NCBI RefSeq assembly: GCF_007856155.1
Contig: NZ_CP042266.1
Location: 7,440,001 to 7,504,000 of the forward strand
DNA: 64,000 nucleotides
Direction: 5' to 3'
From: Streptomyces qinzhouensis
GTDB taxonomy: Bacteria > Actinomycetota > Actinomycetes > Streptomycetales > Streptomycetaceae
Below are positions 45,337 through 54,185 of the stretch, piece after piece. The position numbers and the translations under genes are program-made. Every line of letters starts with the position of its first letter. Position 1 is the stretch's first letter. Under the pieces are notes generated by a model. The model was given only the letters and a program-made list of their open reading frames with translations. It searched no databases and was not told the origin of the DNA.

Positions 45337-46641
45337 GTGTCAGAGGTCGAATACGCGGAGACCGTCGTCATCGGTGCCGGCCAGCAGGGGTGCGGGGTGG
45401 CCGCGTCCCTGCAAGAGCTGGGCCGGGAATCCGTCGTCCTGGAAAGGGGGGAGATCGGCCAGGCGTGGGGGCGTGAGCGGTGGGACAGCCTGCTCGTGGG
45501 CAGCGGAAACCGCTCGGTCCGATTCCCGGGCTGGGAGTACGACGGCGACGATCCCGACGGTTTCATGCCGGGCCGTGAACTCGCCCGCCGTCTGCGCCGC
45601 TACGCGCAAGAGCGGAACCTCCGGGTACGGCAGCACACGGCCGTCCGGGAGGTCGAGTGCCCGCCGGACGCCTCCGACCGCGACGAGGTGCGGTTCAGAA
45701 CCCATCTGTCCGACGGCGGTTCCATCGAGTCCCGCAACCTCGTCGTGGCCGTAGGTGGTTACGCCGCCCCGCGCGTCCCCGCTCTCGCGGCCGGTATCGA
45801 CCCGACCGTCACGCAGTTGCATTCGCACCACTACCGCAATGCCGAGTCCCTTCCGGACGGCGCCGTCCTGGTGGTGGGCGCGGGAATCAGCGGACAGCAG
45901 ATCGCCGACGAACTGGTGGACGCCGGGCGCGATGTATTCCTGTCGGTCGGCCGGCACAGCGCGTGGCCACGCCACTATCGGGGCCGCAGCCTCCACGACT
46001 GGATGTTCGTGTTCTCCCTGGACGAGGAGTACGTCAGGGTGGGCACCGGCGGCGGCCCGGCGAAGGTGCTGCCCGGTCTGCCGGTGGCAGCCGTGCAGGA
46101 CGGCAGCGGCGACCTCAATCTCGGCACCCTCGCCCGGAAGGGAGTCGTCCTCGTCGGTTCCGCACGCGCGGCGGAAGGCCGGACCCTGCTCCTCGAGGAC
46201 AATGTCGTCACCGTCGCCGAGGCGTCCGCCCGTTCGTTCCGGCAGGTGATCGACGCCATTGACACCGGTATACGGGAACAGGGTTACCCGGTGCCGGAAC
46301 AGCGCCCGGCGCCCGCTGTCGACCTGGATCACATCTCCCCTTTCGGGGACATCCTGGACCTGGCCCGGCAGGGCATCACCTCCATCATCTGGTGCACCGG
46401 ATTCGGCCCGGACTACCGGATCCTCCCGGCCCGCGTACTCGATGACCACGGCGCGCCCCGGCAGCGAAAGGGCATCCTCGGGGTGATCCCCGGCCTGTAC
46501 TACGCCGGACTCCCGGACGGGAACTCACTCGCCCCGGTGGCCATCGGCGCCAACGTCGAGAACGGGCGCTTCATCGCGCGCCGTATCAACGTCGACCACA
46601 TCCTGCGAACCGGATCCCAGGCCTCGGTGATCACACCATAG
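45337..46641 (+). CDS. flavin-containing monooxygenase (CzcO-like)
   Basis: 434 residues. FAD-binding VVIGAGQQGCGVAASL at 11-26, a second Rossmann motif for NADPH (VVGAGISGQQIADEL near 180), and C-terminal YYAGLPDGNSLAPVAIGANVENGR with the final FAD-contact region. CzcO-like enzymes hydroxylate N- or S-containing or carbonyl substrates. GTG 45337 has GAGAAGGA at good spacing. Transcribed away from the MerR gene, which probably controls it. The substrate is unknown; the nearby aminotransferase/oxygenase genes make an amine or amino-acid derivative possible. Confidence 0.87.
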   Translation: MSEVEYAETVVIGAGQQGCGVAASLQELGRESVVLERGEIGQAWGRERWDSLLVGSGNRSVRFPGWEYDGDDPDGFMPGRELARRLRRYAQERNLRVRQHTAVREVECPPDASDRDEVRFRTHLSDGGSIESRNLVVAVGGYAAPRVPALAAGIDPTVTQLHSHHYRNAESLPDGAVLVVGAGISGQQIADELVDAGRDVFLSVGRHSAWPRHYRGRSLHDWMFVFSLDEEYVRVGTGGGPAKVLPGLPVAAVQDGSGDLNLGTLARKGVVLVGSARAAEGRTLLLEDNVVTVAEASARSFRQVIDAIDTGIREQGYPVPEQRPAPAVDLDHISPFGDILDLARQGITSIIWCTGFGPDYRILPARVLDDHGAPRQRKGILGVIPGLYYAGLPDGNSLAPVAIGANVENGRFIARRINVDHILRTGSQASVITP

Positions 46642-46757
46642 GACCCTCGGGCCCGCCCGCCGCGCCGTACGAGCCCGAGGCCGATCCAGGGTCGCCATGA
46701 CTCGAGGAAGGCGGTAAACGGGGTGTGGGTGTCAGTGGCAAGTCGGATGATGGCCGG

Positions 46758-47234
46758 ATGACGCAGTTGAGGATCGTCGCCGGGGACGCGACCTGCCCGC
46801 AGGCCAAGGGTCCGAAGATCATCGCCCACGTCTGCAATGACCTCGGGGGGTGGGGAAGGGGCTTCGTGCTGGCGATATCGCGGCGTTGGGCGGAGCCGGA
46901 GAAGGAGTACCGGGCCTGGCACCGGGAGCGGGCGCGGAACAGCTTCGGTCTCGGCGCCGTGCAGTTGGTCCAGGTGCGGCCGGACCTCTGGGTGGCCAAC
47001 ATGGTCGGCCAGCGGGGCATCCGGACGGGCAGCGCGGGGGTACCCGTCCGGTACGAGGCGGTTGGGCAGTGTCTGGCGGTCCTGGCCGGGCACGCGGCCG
47101 GCCTCGGCGCTTCCGTTCACATGCCACGGATCGGGTGCGGCCTCGCGGGCGGGAAGTGGTCCCGGATCGAGCCGCTGATCGAGCGGGAGCTGTGCGCGAG
47201 AGAGATCGCGGTGACGGTGTACGACCAAGGGTGA
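46758..47234 (+). CDS. macrodomain (ADP-ribose-binding) protein
   Basis: 158 residues, single macrodomain of the type found in ADP-ribose-1''-phosphate phosphatase/TARG1-like proteins: RIVAGDATCPQAKGPKIIAHVCNDLGGWGRGFVLAIS (binding loop with Asn and GGWGRGF), ANMVGQRGI and VHMPRIGCGLAGGKWSRIEPLIE. It should bind or hydrolyse ADP-ribose esters in the cytoplasm. ATG 46758 begins the domain; the longer frame adds 11 unconserved residues. No toxin-like DarT gene is adjacent. It lies 117 bases after the monooxygenase. Confidence 0.88.
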   Translation: MTQLRIVAGDATCPQAKGPKIIAHVCNDLGGWGRGFVLAISRRWAEPEKEYRAWHRERARNSFGLGAVQLVQVRPDLWVANMVGQRGIRTGSAGVPVRYEAVGQCLAVLAGHAAGLGASVHMPRIGCGLAGGKWSRIEPLIERELCAREIAVTVYDQG

Positions 47235-47529
47235 CACGGGGCGCAGCCGCGTCGTCCGTGGATCGCCTCTGCTCGAGCCAGGAAGGCGACGGCGCCCGCT
47301 GAATCTCTGTACGGCGACATTGGCACGCTCTGCATCCGGTACTCCGCCGATGCCAAGGAGCTGTATGACCCGGGCCCCCGGGCCCGCCGACCAGGCCGTG
47401 TGGGACGCGCCGCCGAGGCGACGCCCGGCTCCTCGTCAGCCGACGATGGTAAGGGTTCGGGCCGGTCGGCGAGGTATTCGCGTCCCGCACCGGCCGGCGG
47501 CCCCGAAGTCGCGGATGCCGAGAGTCATC

Positions 47530-48039
47530 TCAGGTGAGTCGGCGCCAGTAGATAATCCCGGCTTCGCCGCCGACGGCGTCGGGGATGCGGCCGACGATCT
47601 CGAAGCCGAGACGTTCGTAGAGTTGTCTCGCGGGGTTGGTCTCGCGTACGAGGTTGAACTGCATCGCGTCGAACCCCAGCTTCCTTGCGGCGCCCAACGA
47701 ATGAGTCACCAGCGCCGTTCCGATACCCTTGCCTCGCCATTCCGGCAGGACGAAATAGCCGCCGTTGCCGATATGCGAGGCCCGCCCGAGGAAATTCGGG
47801 GTGAGGTGATAAGAGCCCGCCAACTGCCGCCCGACGCACCCCACGGCCACGAGGCTCTTGTTCTCCAGCCAGTAATGGGCGAACTCCTCGTAGAGAAGAG
47901 GACCGGGTTCGTGCGGATAGCCCTCGTCGGCGAGGACAAGGGCCGCGAATGCCGCGTGCAACGCCTCGTAGTCGTCCTCCGCGGCAGGTCTGATCGTGAC
48001 ATCGAGGCCGGCCGACGTGCGTACTGATACCCGTGTCAC
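47530..48039 (-). CDS. GNAT-family N-acetyltransferase
   Basis: 169 residues. Acetyl-CoA-binding motif in FVLPEWRGKGIGTALVTHSLGAARKLGFDAM and the family ending LYERLGFEIVGRIPDA. It acetylates an amine of unknown identity. GTG 48039 overlaps the stop of the dioxygenase by four bases, so the two are coupled. Similar enzymes inactivate amino-acid-like toxins or decorate small metabolites; a self-protection role is a guess. Confidence 0.9.
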   Translation of the reverse strand: MTRVSVRTSAGLDVTIRPAAEDDYEALHAAFAALVLADEGYPHEPGPLLYEEFAHYWLENKSLVAVGCVGRQLAGSYHLTPNFLGRASHIGNGGYFVLPEWRGKGIGTALVTHSLGAARKLGFDAMQFNLVRETNPARQLYERLGFEIVGRIPDAVGGEAGIIYWRRLT

Positions 48040-48791
48040 GCCGGCGACCTCTCATCCGGCCGCTGAGGGGCGGTCGCCTCGTCGTTCGGCTCGGCCAGCC
48101 AATAGCGCGTGAGGTGCCGTCGAAGGTCACTGTAGGCAGAGCGGGCGTGCAGGAGACGCTGGTTGTCCCAGAGGAGAATCGCTCCCTCAGGGATCAGCAG
48201 CGATGTCTTGGTCAGCCGAAAGAACTCCAGAACCCGGTCTGCGAGGTCGACTCCTTGGCTACCCAGCGGACAGGATCGGGGATCCTTCGCCTCATCGACA
48301 GAGGGGGCGTACGCCCCCGTCTTCAGCAGGTTGTAACTCATGCGGATGATCGGGTGTCGGACCGTGGCTTCGATGATCGGGCGGCGAACCCCTGGATCGC
48401 CGACGACATACGACGGCCAGTCGATTGGTCGCTCGCACACTAGCCGACGAGTCTCTTCGTCGAGATCTGCGATAAAGGCCCGCAGGTCGGCGACTGCGGT
48501 CTGCCCACCTCCGCACGCGGCCTGGACATGGCAATGAAGCGCGAGGAAGCGAGGCGGCGCGGACCATCCGGGAGCCTCGGTGTGGACTTGCACGGCGTTG
48601 GGGCTCTTGGCGTGGTGCCGATTCTCGAAGCCCGGCTGGGCCTTGACCTCGTTCGTCAGCTCTCCGTTGGGCTGCCGGACAGTAACCCCGAAGTGCCGCA
48701 GAATCTCCATGGCCTCCCCGCTGCTCACGGAGTCCAGCAGGGTGTAGCCGCGCGCGTCCAGCTCCTTCTTGTGCACCGTCATGACGTCCAT
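48036..48791 (-). CDS. TauD/clavaminate-synthase-like 2-oxoglutarate oxygenase
   Basis: 251 residues. Fe(II) ligands appear as His70-x-Glu72 (VQVHTEAPG) and His215 (LLWDNQRLLHARSAY), with a downstream Arg for 2-oxoglutarate. The HxE rather than HxD form is the one seen in clavaminate synthase and amino-acid beta-hydroxylases. It probably hydroxylates a free or tethered amino acid. ATG 48791 has a weak ribosome-binding site; the second Met (codon 4) is an alternative. Coupled to the GNAT gene and divergent from the aminotransferase, with 458 bases between. Confidence 0.85.
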   Translation of the reverse strand: MDVMTVHKKELDARGYTLLDSVSSGEAMEILRHFGVTVRQPNGELTNEVKAQPGFENRHHAKSPNAVQVHTEAPGWSAPPRFLALHCHVQAACGGGQTAVADLRAFIADLDEETRRLVCERPIDWPSYVVGDPGVRRPIIEATVRHPIIRMSYNLLKTGAYAPSVDEAKDPRSCPLGSQGVDLADRVLEFFRLTKTSLLIPEGAILLWDNQRLLHARSAYSDLRRHLTRYWLAEPNDEATAPQRPDERSPA

Positions 48792-49249
48792 GCAGGCACT
48801 CTAGGCCTGCGTTTTCACGGGAGAGCGGTCCGAGCCGCGACACCGATGGAACGAGAAGCGCCGCTGAACTGGGACGACAGAGCCGCCCAAAGTGCTCGTC
48901 GCCATGGGGAAGACTGCGCCCTTCGGGTGAAGAAGCGGAGCGAAACGTCGCCGTGTGTCCGATTCGAGGGGCGGTGGCCGCGGGGTGGCCTCGCAGTCAA
49001 TTGCCATGGGGCGGAGCGATGGATCATCACTCCTGTGCGCACACAGCGGGCTAACGGTCTGTGGCCATGGCCTAATGAACATGTTGGCCGGCCCTATGAC
49101 GGGCGGGCGCCGCGTCGGGCGTGAGCCCTCGGCAACGGCTACAGGGCTGCGCTTTCACTATGTGTTGTGACCGGCGAATAGCGCGACGCTCAGGGTGGCA
49201 GGCAGGACACCGGCCGGCACCGATGACTTTCACAGCCAGGGAGCGATCT
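48792..49249. other. divergent intergenic region, oxygenase / aminotransferase
   Basis: 458 bases that must hold promoters for both directions. I see no gene. Composition is mixed and several short frames have no family resemblance. Confidence 0.5.
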
Positions 49250-50458
49250 ATGCCTCAGTCGGAAAGCGCCGGGTCCGTAGCGCCGGATCTGGATGGGTTC
49301 GAGGCCATTCCGAAGACCGGCATCGAGCGTGCGCGTCACCTCATGGAGTCCGGCGCCCTGTACCGCTATGTCTCCGCGGACCCGTACAAGTGCGAGGTCT
49401 CCCTCTTGGAGAAAGAGTTCGCGGAGTACCTGGGGTCGCGCTTCGCACTGGCTGTGAACTCGTGCGGCAGCGCCCTGCGCATCGCCATGCTGTGCTCGGG
49501 TGTCCGTGCCGGTGACAGAGTCCTGAGCTCGGGCTTCACCTACACGGCGGTGCCGAGTGCCATCGTCGGCATCGGAGCCGTGCCGGTGCTCGTCGAGTGC
49601 GACGAGAATCTGTGCATCGACACTGTCGACCTGGAACGGAAGATCGAGTCGGGAGGCCGCTATCTGCTGCTCTCCCACATGCGCGGCCACATCTCGGACA
49701 TGGAAAGCATCACCGCGCTGTGCCGTCGACATGGTGTCAAGCTGATCGAGGACAGTGCCCACGGCCTGGGGGCGAGCTTCGCCGGAAAGCCCGCCGGACG
49801 ATTCGGCGAGATCGGCTGCTTCAGCACACAGTCGCACAAGCTGCTCAACGCGGGCGAAGGCGGCCTCCTGGTGACGGACGATGAGGAGATCATCGCCAAA
49901 GCCGTCCTCTACTCCGGGTCACAGGAGACCTTCTGGCAGCGCCATTTCACCCAAAGCCCCCACTTCGCGAGGCTGCAGAACAAGATTCCCAACCTGAGTC
50001 TTCGCATGAACAACGTGTCCGCTGCGCTGCTGCGTGCGCAGCTGACCGAGATCGACAAGCGCCTGATCGGCTATCGGCAGCGTTACCGGACGCTGACGGC
50101 CCTCGTGGCTCAGTCGCCGTACATCGGTGTGCCCAAGGCCATGCCGGAGGTCAGCCGCAGCCCGGACACGTTGCAATTCCACCTGCTGTTCGACGGTGAC
50201 GGTACCAACCGCTTCGTGGCCCGGCTCGCCGACAAGGGCGTACACGTGAAACTGTTCGGCGCACCCGGCAACCCTCGATTCTTCAAGAGCTGGGAGTACA
50301 TCGACGGCATCAGGGATGTCCACCTCCCCAACACCGAGCGCATCCTGAAAGCCACAGCCGATCTCCGGCTGCCGGGGTACCTCACCGATGCGGACGTACG
50401 CTGGATCGCAGAAACCATGTGCTCGGTGGCACACGAGGTCGGAGCGTCGCAATCTTGA
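49250..50458 (+). CDS. DegT/DnrJ/EryC1-family PLP aminotransferase
   Basis: 402 residues. PLP lysine Lys197 in CFSTQSHKLLNAGEGGLL, the aspartate that holds the pyridine nitrogen in KLIEDSAHGLGASF, and FTYTAVPSAIVGIGAVPVLVE. The family makes amino sugars, aminocyclitols and AHBA-type amines from keto precursors; here no dTDP-sugar genes adjoin it. ATG 49250 is supported by AGGGAGCG six bases upstream. The dehydrogenase follows after 40 bases, suggesting an oxidation/transamination pair acting on one substrate. Confidence 0.9.
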   Translation: MPQSESAGSVAPDLDGFEAIPKTGIERARHLMESGALYRYVSADPYKCEVSLLEKEFAEYLGSRFALAVNSCGSALRIAMLCSGVRAGDRVLSSGFTYTAVPSAIVGIGAVPVLVECDENLCIDTVDLERKIESGGRYLLLSHMRGHISDMESITALCRRHGVKLIEDSAHGLGASFAGKPAGRFGEIGCFSTQSHKLLNAGEGGLLVTDDEEIIAKAVLYSGSQETFWQRHFTQSPHFARLQNKIPNLSLRMNNVSAALLRAQLTEIDKRLIGYRQRYRTLTALVAQSPYIGVPKAMPEVSRSPDTLQFHLLFDGDGTNRFVARLADKGVHVKLFGAPGNPRFFKSWEYIDGIRDVHLPNTERILKATADLRLPGYLTDADVRWIAETMCSVAHEVGASQS

Positions 50459-50498
50459 CGGCGCGGGCCGCATCCGCACGCCACCCGGGTCATAAGCC

Positions 50499-51287
50499 GT
50501 GGTGACGCGCAGGCGCACAGCCGTCGTCACCGGCTCAACGCGCGGGATCGGCAGAGTCATCGCCGAGCGACTGATCGCGGACGGCTACCGCTGCGTCACA
50601 ACCGGGCGCGGCCACGCCGCCGAGGCGGTCGCCGACACTGACTTCCACCGGGTCGACTTCGAAGACGCCGCCTCGGTTACCGCGTTTGCCGCGGAACTGA
50701 GAGATCTGCGGCCCGACATCCTGGTGAACAACGCGGGAATCAACATCCCGGGGGCCGTCGACGCGTATTCCGTACACGACTTCGACCGGCTCTACGCAGT
50801 CAACCTCCGCTCCCCGTTCCTGCTCTGCCAGGCAGTGATGCCGTCCATGAAGGCACGGTCATGGGGACGGATCGTCAACATCACCTCGCTACGCTCGCGT
50901 ATCGGCCGAGCGGGTGACGCACCGTTCTGTGCGACAAAGTTCGGCCTCGACGGGCTGACGGCGGCCCTGGGGGCCGAAGGCGCTCCGTGCAACGTGTTGG
51001 CGAACGCCGTGGCACCTGGGTATATCAGCACTGAGTCCATCGGGAAAGCCTTCAGCAACACCGACCTCAAGGGCATCGCCCACAAGATCCCCGCAGGCCG
51101 TCTGGGAACTATGGCCGAGGTCGCCGCCCTGGTGGCTTGGTTGGTCAGCGAGGAGAACACCTACATGGCTGGGCAGAGTCTCGTCATCGACGGTGGCCTG
51201 ACCCGTGCCGACACCGAACGGTGGTTCACCCTCGATGACCGATCTCAGTCGATTCCGGGGGCAGGCGTCGTCAAGGGGTCCCGTTAA
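50499..51287 (+). CDS. short-chain dehydrogenase/reductase with Tyr-to-Phe change
   Basis: 262 residues, SDR family. Cofactor motif TGSTRGIG (11-18), NNAG (77-80), Ser130 in VNITSL and Lys147. The catalytic YxxxK is changed to FCATK: Phe143 stands where Tyr is expected. DGGLTRADTERWF ends the fold. Without Tyr the usual proton transfer should fail, so it may be inactive, use another acid, or serve a non-redox role. The frame is otherwise intact and unbroken. GTG 50499, 40 bases after the aminotransferase. Confidence 0.88.
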   Translation: MVTRRRTAVVTGSTRGIGRVIAERLIADGYRCVTTGRGHAAEAVADTDFHRVDFEDAASVTAFAAELRDLRPDILVNNAGINIPGAVDAYSVHDFDRLYAVNLRSPFLLCQAVMPSMKARSWGRIVNITSLRSRIGRAGDAPFCATKFGLDGLTAALGAEGAPCNVLANAVAPGYISTESIGKAFSNTDLKGIAHKIPAGRLGTMAEVAALVAWLVSEENTYMAGQSLVIDGGLTRADTERWFTLDDRSQSIPGAGVVKGSR

Positions 51288-51730
51288 CGAGCCGGACCGC
51301 ACCAAGCCCTCGCGGAGAAACCCGGCACCCCGTGTACGAGCGCGCCGAGGGCCGGTGCAGCCTCTCTCGTCAGGCCGGCGTTCAGGAGGCGCTTTCGGCT
51401 GGTGCAGGTACTCACTCGAATGGGCTAGTTGGCGCGCGGGTCGGCAGGGGCATGGAAAAGAATTGGTGTATAGCGGCCTCTCCTGCGGGTCATCCCTCTT
51501 GCGCATTGTAGGGATGAGGCCGCAGAGGGACAGAACGCCCCGGTGAACACCGCCTTCCCGCGAAGGCTCGATGTGTTGTCACCGAGGACAAAGGCCCCGC
51601 GCAAGGCGCGGTGGACCCTGGAGCCGGTCACTCCTCGTCGGCGGGATCCGCCGTCGGGTCCGGTGATCCGGCGGTGCAGGGGCCGGGAGCGGTCTTCCCT
51701 CCAATCCATCCATGGAATCGAGGATCCGTT
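51288..51730. other. intergenic region with structured element
   Basis: 443 bases between the dehydrogenase and the cupin gene. No gene is supported. The notable item is the two-stem structure at 51473-51523, preceded by a TATAG sequence near 51469. Confidence 0.5.
51473..51523 (+). promoter_or_regulatory. two-stem RNA structure before the cupin gene
   Basis: GCGGCCT (51473-51479) pairs with AGGCCGC (51517-51523), and CATCCCT (51491-51497) pairs with AGGGATG (51510-51516). This gives two stacked 7-bp stems with an 11-base bulge and a 12-base loop. It may be a terminator for the aminotransferase-dehydrogenase unit or a leader element of the cupin gene 208 bases downstream. Confidence 0.5.
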
Positions 51731-52030
51731 GTGGACGACAGTCGGCACCCCACGGTGACCGACCCGGAGCTCTACCGGGTCATTTTCGAGAACGACAGGG
51801 TCCGGGTCGTGGAGTTCCGCGACACGCCGGGCACGCGCACCCTGCGGCACCACCACCCCGACAGTGTGCTGATCACGCTGAGCGCCTTCCGCCGACGCAT
51901 GGCGATCGACGACCGGATCGTCGAAGTGGACCGCGCCCCGTTCGAGGCGGGGTGGATGGCCGCGCATACCCACATCGGAGAGAACGTGGGCGACACCCCG
52001 ACGCACGTGATTTTCGTGGAGATCAAGTAG
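51731..52030 (+). CDS. small cupin-fold protein
   Basis: 99 residues with a single cupin barrel: VIFENDRVRVVEFRDTPGTRTLRHHHPDSVLITLSA carries the HxH-type metal ligands, and the second motif ends AAHTHIGENVGDTPTHVIFVEIK. Proteins of this size bind a metal and a small acid or act as isomerases or sensors. GTG 51731 has GAGGA seven bases upstream; longer frames lack this. It is on the same strand as the aminotransferase and dehydrogenase, after a 443-base gap. Confidence 0.82.
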   Translation: MDDSRHPTVTDPELYRVIFENDRVRVVEFRDTPGTRTLRHHHPDSVLITLSAFRRRMAIDDRIVEVDRAPFEAGWMAAHTHIGENVGDTPTHVIFVEIK

Positions 52031-52240
52031 GGGGCCGGCGTCCGCGTCCGTGCCGTCGCGCCGCGCCCGCCTCGGCGAAGGCATTGCCCCGGGTGACGCC
52101 GCCCGGCCCCGCCCGCACGCGCTGCTCTTCCCGCTCCTCCGCACCGGAGAGGCCAGGGGCGGGGCCGGCCGTACTGGGCAGCCGAGCCGTCAGCGTCGAC
52201 ATCACCCCTCGGTGCCGCGTTCGTTGTTGCCCCGGCCGGT

Positions 52241-52369
52241 CTACTCCGGGGTCTCGTTCAGCATGTCGGCCAGGTGATGGGCCGCCCGCATCATGGCCTC
52301 CGCCTGCGCCGGGTGCTCCGCCTCCGCCAGTCCGGCGGCGTAGGCCAGCCACCGGGTCGCGTATGCCAT
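52241..52369 (-). pseudogene. short helical protein or fragment
   Basis: ATG 52369 opens 42 codons of good composition (MAYATRWLAYAAGLAEAEHP...MMRAAHHLADMLNETPE). The same frame extends upstream as DPFQGGLEDDWRTA until a stop, with no start codon, which suggests the 3' part of a longer broken gene. Family unknown. Confidence 0.4.
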
Positions 52370-52420
52370 GGCGGTCCGCCAGTCGTCCTCCAGGCCGCCC
52401 TGGAACGGGTCAAGGTGTGG

Positions 52421-52663
52421 TCACGAGGTCATCCTTCCATCAGCACCGCCGTGAGGGCCACGTCGTCTGCCACGAGGTTGTCCGTCGCTCCCGTCACGGG
52501 AAGGGGCAGCGGGAGCGCCGTCGGTGAGGGCAGCGATCGGGGCGCCGTTCGGTCTTGCATCCGCCGGGGTCGGTTGTCGCGGCCGGCCCGCCTGGATCAG
52601 GAATGCGGCTACTTGCGGATCAGCGACCTGCCTCCCGTGCCGGGTAGCGAGGTCCACCGGCAC
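52421..52663 (-). pseudogene. ankyrin-like fragment
   Basis: The segment PVDLATRHGRQVADPQVAAFLIQAGRP resembles the last helix pair of an ankyrin repeat. No further repeats or a full-length frame are found, so this is at most a remnant. Confidence 0.3.
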
Positions 52664-52766
52664 GGGTCTCGCTACCTGCCCCGGCTGTTGTCCGGCCGGG
52701 CGTGGGATTCATGACGTCGGAGAGTGGTGCCCCGGTGGGTTCGGCAGCCCGCCGGGGCCGGGACGG

Positions 52767-54185
52767 TCAGGCGCAGCCGGCCAGGAGGATGGAGAGGACG
52801 GTGCAGCTGGCGGAGGCGGTGTCGTTGGCCGGGTTGGGGTCGGCGGGTGAGGAGGCGGTCCGGGTGCCGGTGACCTTCACGGAGCCGAGGGACAGCAGGT
52901 GCAGCGGTATGCGGAACGTCTTGCTCGCGCCGGCTCCCGTCGCGATCGCGCCGTAGGCGCAGGTGACGGTTCCGGCAGTGGTGGTGCATCCGGGGGACAG
53001 GTTGGTGGCGGTCGTGCCGGGCGGCAGGGTCGCGGTGATGGTGGCCGTGGTGACCGCGTTCGGGCCCAGGTTACGGGCGGTCAAGGTGTAGGTGAGGTAG
53101 GGGACCAGGATGCCCAGGCTCGGCCGGGCGGTGACATCGACGTCGATGTCCGCGGAGGTCGCGGCGGCCGGTGTGAACGCGACGGCGTAGGGTCCGCTGC
53201 CGACGGGGACGGTGGCGGTGACCGTGTTGGTGGCGGTGTCGATCACCGACGCGGTGCCGCTCTGGCTGTTGGCGACGTAGAGCTCGCCGCCGCCGGGGGT
53301 CACCGCGACGCCGATCGGGGTCGAGCCGACACCGACGGTGGCCACGGCGGTGCCGGTGGCCGTGTCGATCACGGACGTACTGTTGCCACCGATGTTGGTC
53401 ACGTAGACACGGGATCCGTCAGGGGACACCGCGGCGCCGAAGGGAGTGTTCCCGACCGGGACGGTGCCGGTGACGGCGTTGGTCGCGGTGTCGATCACGG
53501 TGACCACGCCCGCGTTCTGTGAACTGACGTAGAGCCGGCTGCCGTCGGGGCTCACCGCGAGGCCGTTGGGCCTGGAGACCGGGACGGTGGCGGTGACGGC
53601 GTTGGTGGCGGTGTCGATCACCGTAACCGCGGCGCCGCTGCTGACGTAGACACGGTCCCCGCCCGGGGCGGCCGTGGCGTTGTTCGGCAGTGCGCCGACC
53701 GGGACGGTGGCGGTGACGGTGTTCGTCGCTGTGTCGATCACCGAAACCGATTCCGACAGGAAGTTGGTGACGTAGACACTGCCGCCGGCCGGGGTCACGG
53801 CCACTCCGAACGGGCCGTCGCCGACCGGGACGGTGGCGGTGACCGTGTTGGTGGCGGTGTCGATCACCGACACCGAACCGGAGCCGCGGTTGGTGACGTA
53901 GGCCCTGTCGCCGTCGGAGGTCACCACCACCCCGGAAGGCCCGTCGCCGACGGGGACGGTCGCGGTCACCGTGTCGGTGGCCGTATCCACGACCGACACA
54001 TTGTCCGACTCGCTGTTGGCGATGTACGCCAGCGGCGCGGCCGCGCGCGCCGGGGCGGCGTTCGCTGCCGGAACGGCCACCGCGACGAACCCGGAGCAGA
54101 GCAGCGCACCACTGGCCAGCAAGGCGGTGAACCGCCGACGCGACCCGACACGCGGCACGGGGCGTAAGGCGGAGCGTGAAGACAT
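52767..54185 (-). CDS. secreted seven-bladed YVTN beta-propeller with DUF11-like domain
   Basis: 472 residues. Signal peptide about 1-40 (RRRF...AVPAANAAPARA). Seven consecutive repeats of about 42 residues, each with YVTN or YVSS, VSVIDTATNTVTATVPVG and a P-G-V-AVTP/SPDG strand, should close a seven-bladed propeller (about 43-335). A C-terminal beta domain (ARPSLGILVPYLTYTLTARNLGPNAVT...) matches DUF11-type extracellular repeats and ends with two Cys-containing strands. Likely an exported adhesion or surface-layer-type protein. The near-identical repeats make this stretch prone to copy-number change. ATG 54185 is chosen by the signal peptide. Confidence 0.85.
   Translation of the reverse strand: MSSRSALRPVPRVGSRRRFTALLASGALLCSGFVAVAVPAANAAPARAAAPLAYIANSESDNVSVVDTATDTVTATVPVGDGPSGVVVTSDGDRAYVTNRGSGSVSVIDTATNTVTATVPVGDGPFGVAVTPAGGSVYVTNFLSESVSVIDTATNTVTATVPVGALPNNATAAPGGDRVYVSSGAAVTVIDTATNAVTATVPVSRPNGLAVSPDGSRLYVSSQNAGVVTVIDTATNAVTGTVPVGNTPFGAAVSPDGSRVYVTNIGGNSTSVIDTATGTAVATVGVGSTPIGVAVTPGGGELYVANSQSGTASVIDTATNTVTATVPVGSGPYAVAFTPAAATSADIDVDVTARPSLGILVPYLTYTLTARNLGPNAVTTATITATLPPGTTATNLSPGCTTTAGTVTCAYGAIATGAGASKTFRIPLHLLSLGSVKVTGTRTASSPADPNPANDTASASCTVLSILLAGCA

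Larger units (their letters stand above)
52031..52766. other. region of gene fragments
   Basis: About 740 bases with no intact gene. Two minus-strand fragments are visible (52241-52369 and 52421-52663), suggesting decay of former genes. Confidence 0.5.
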
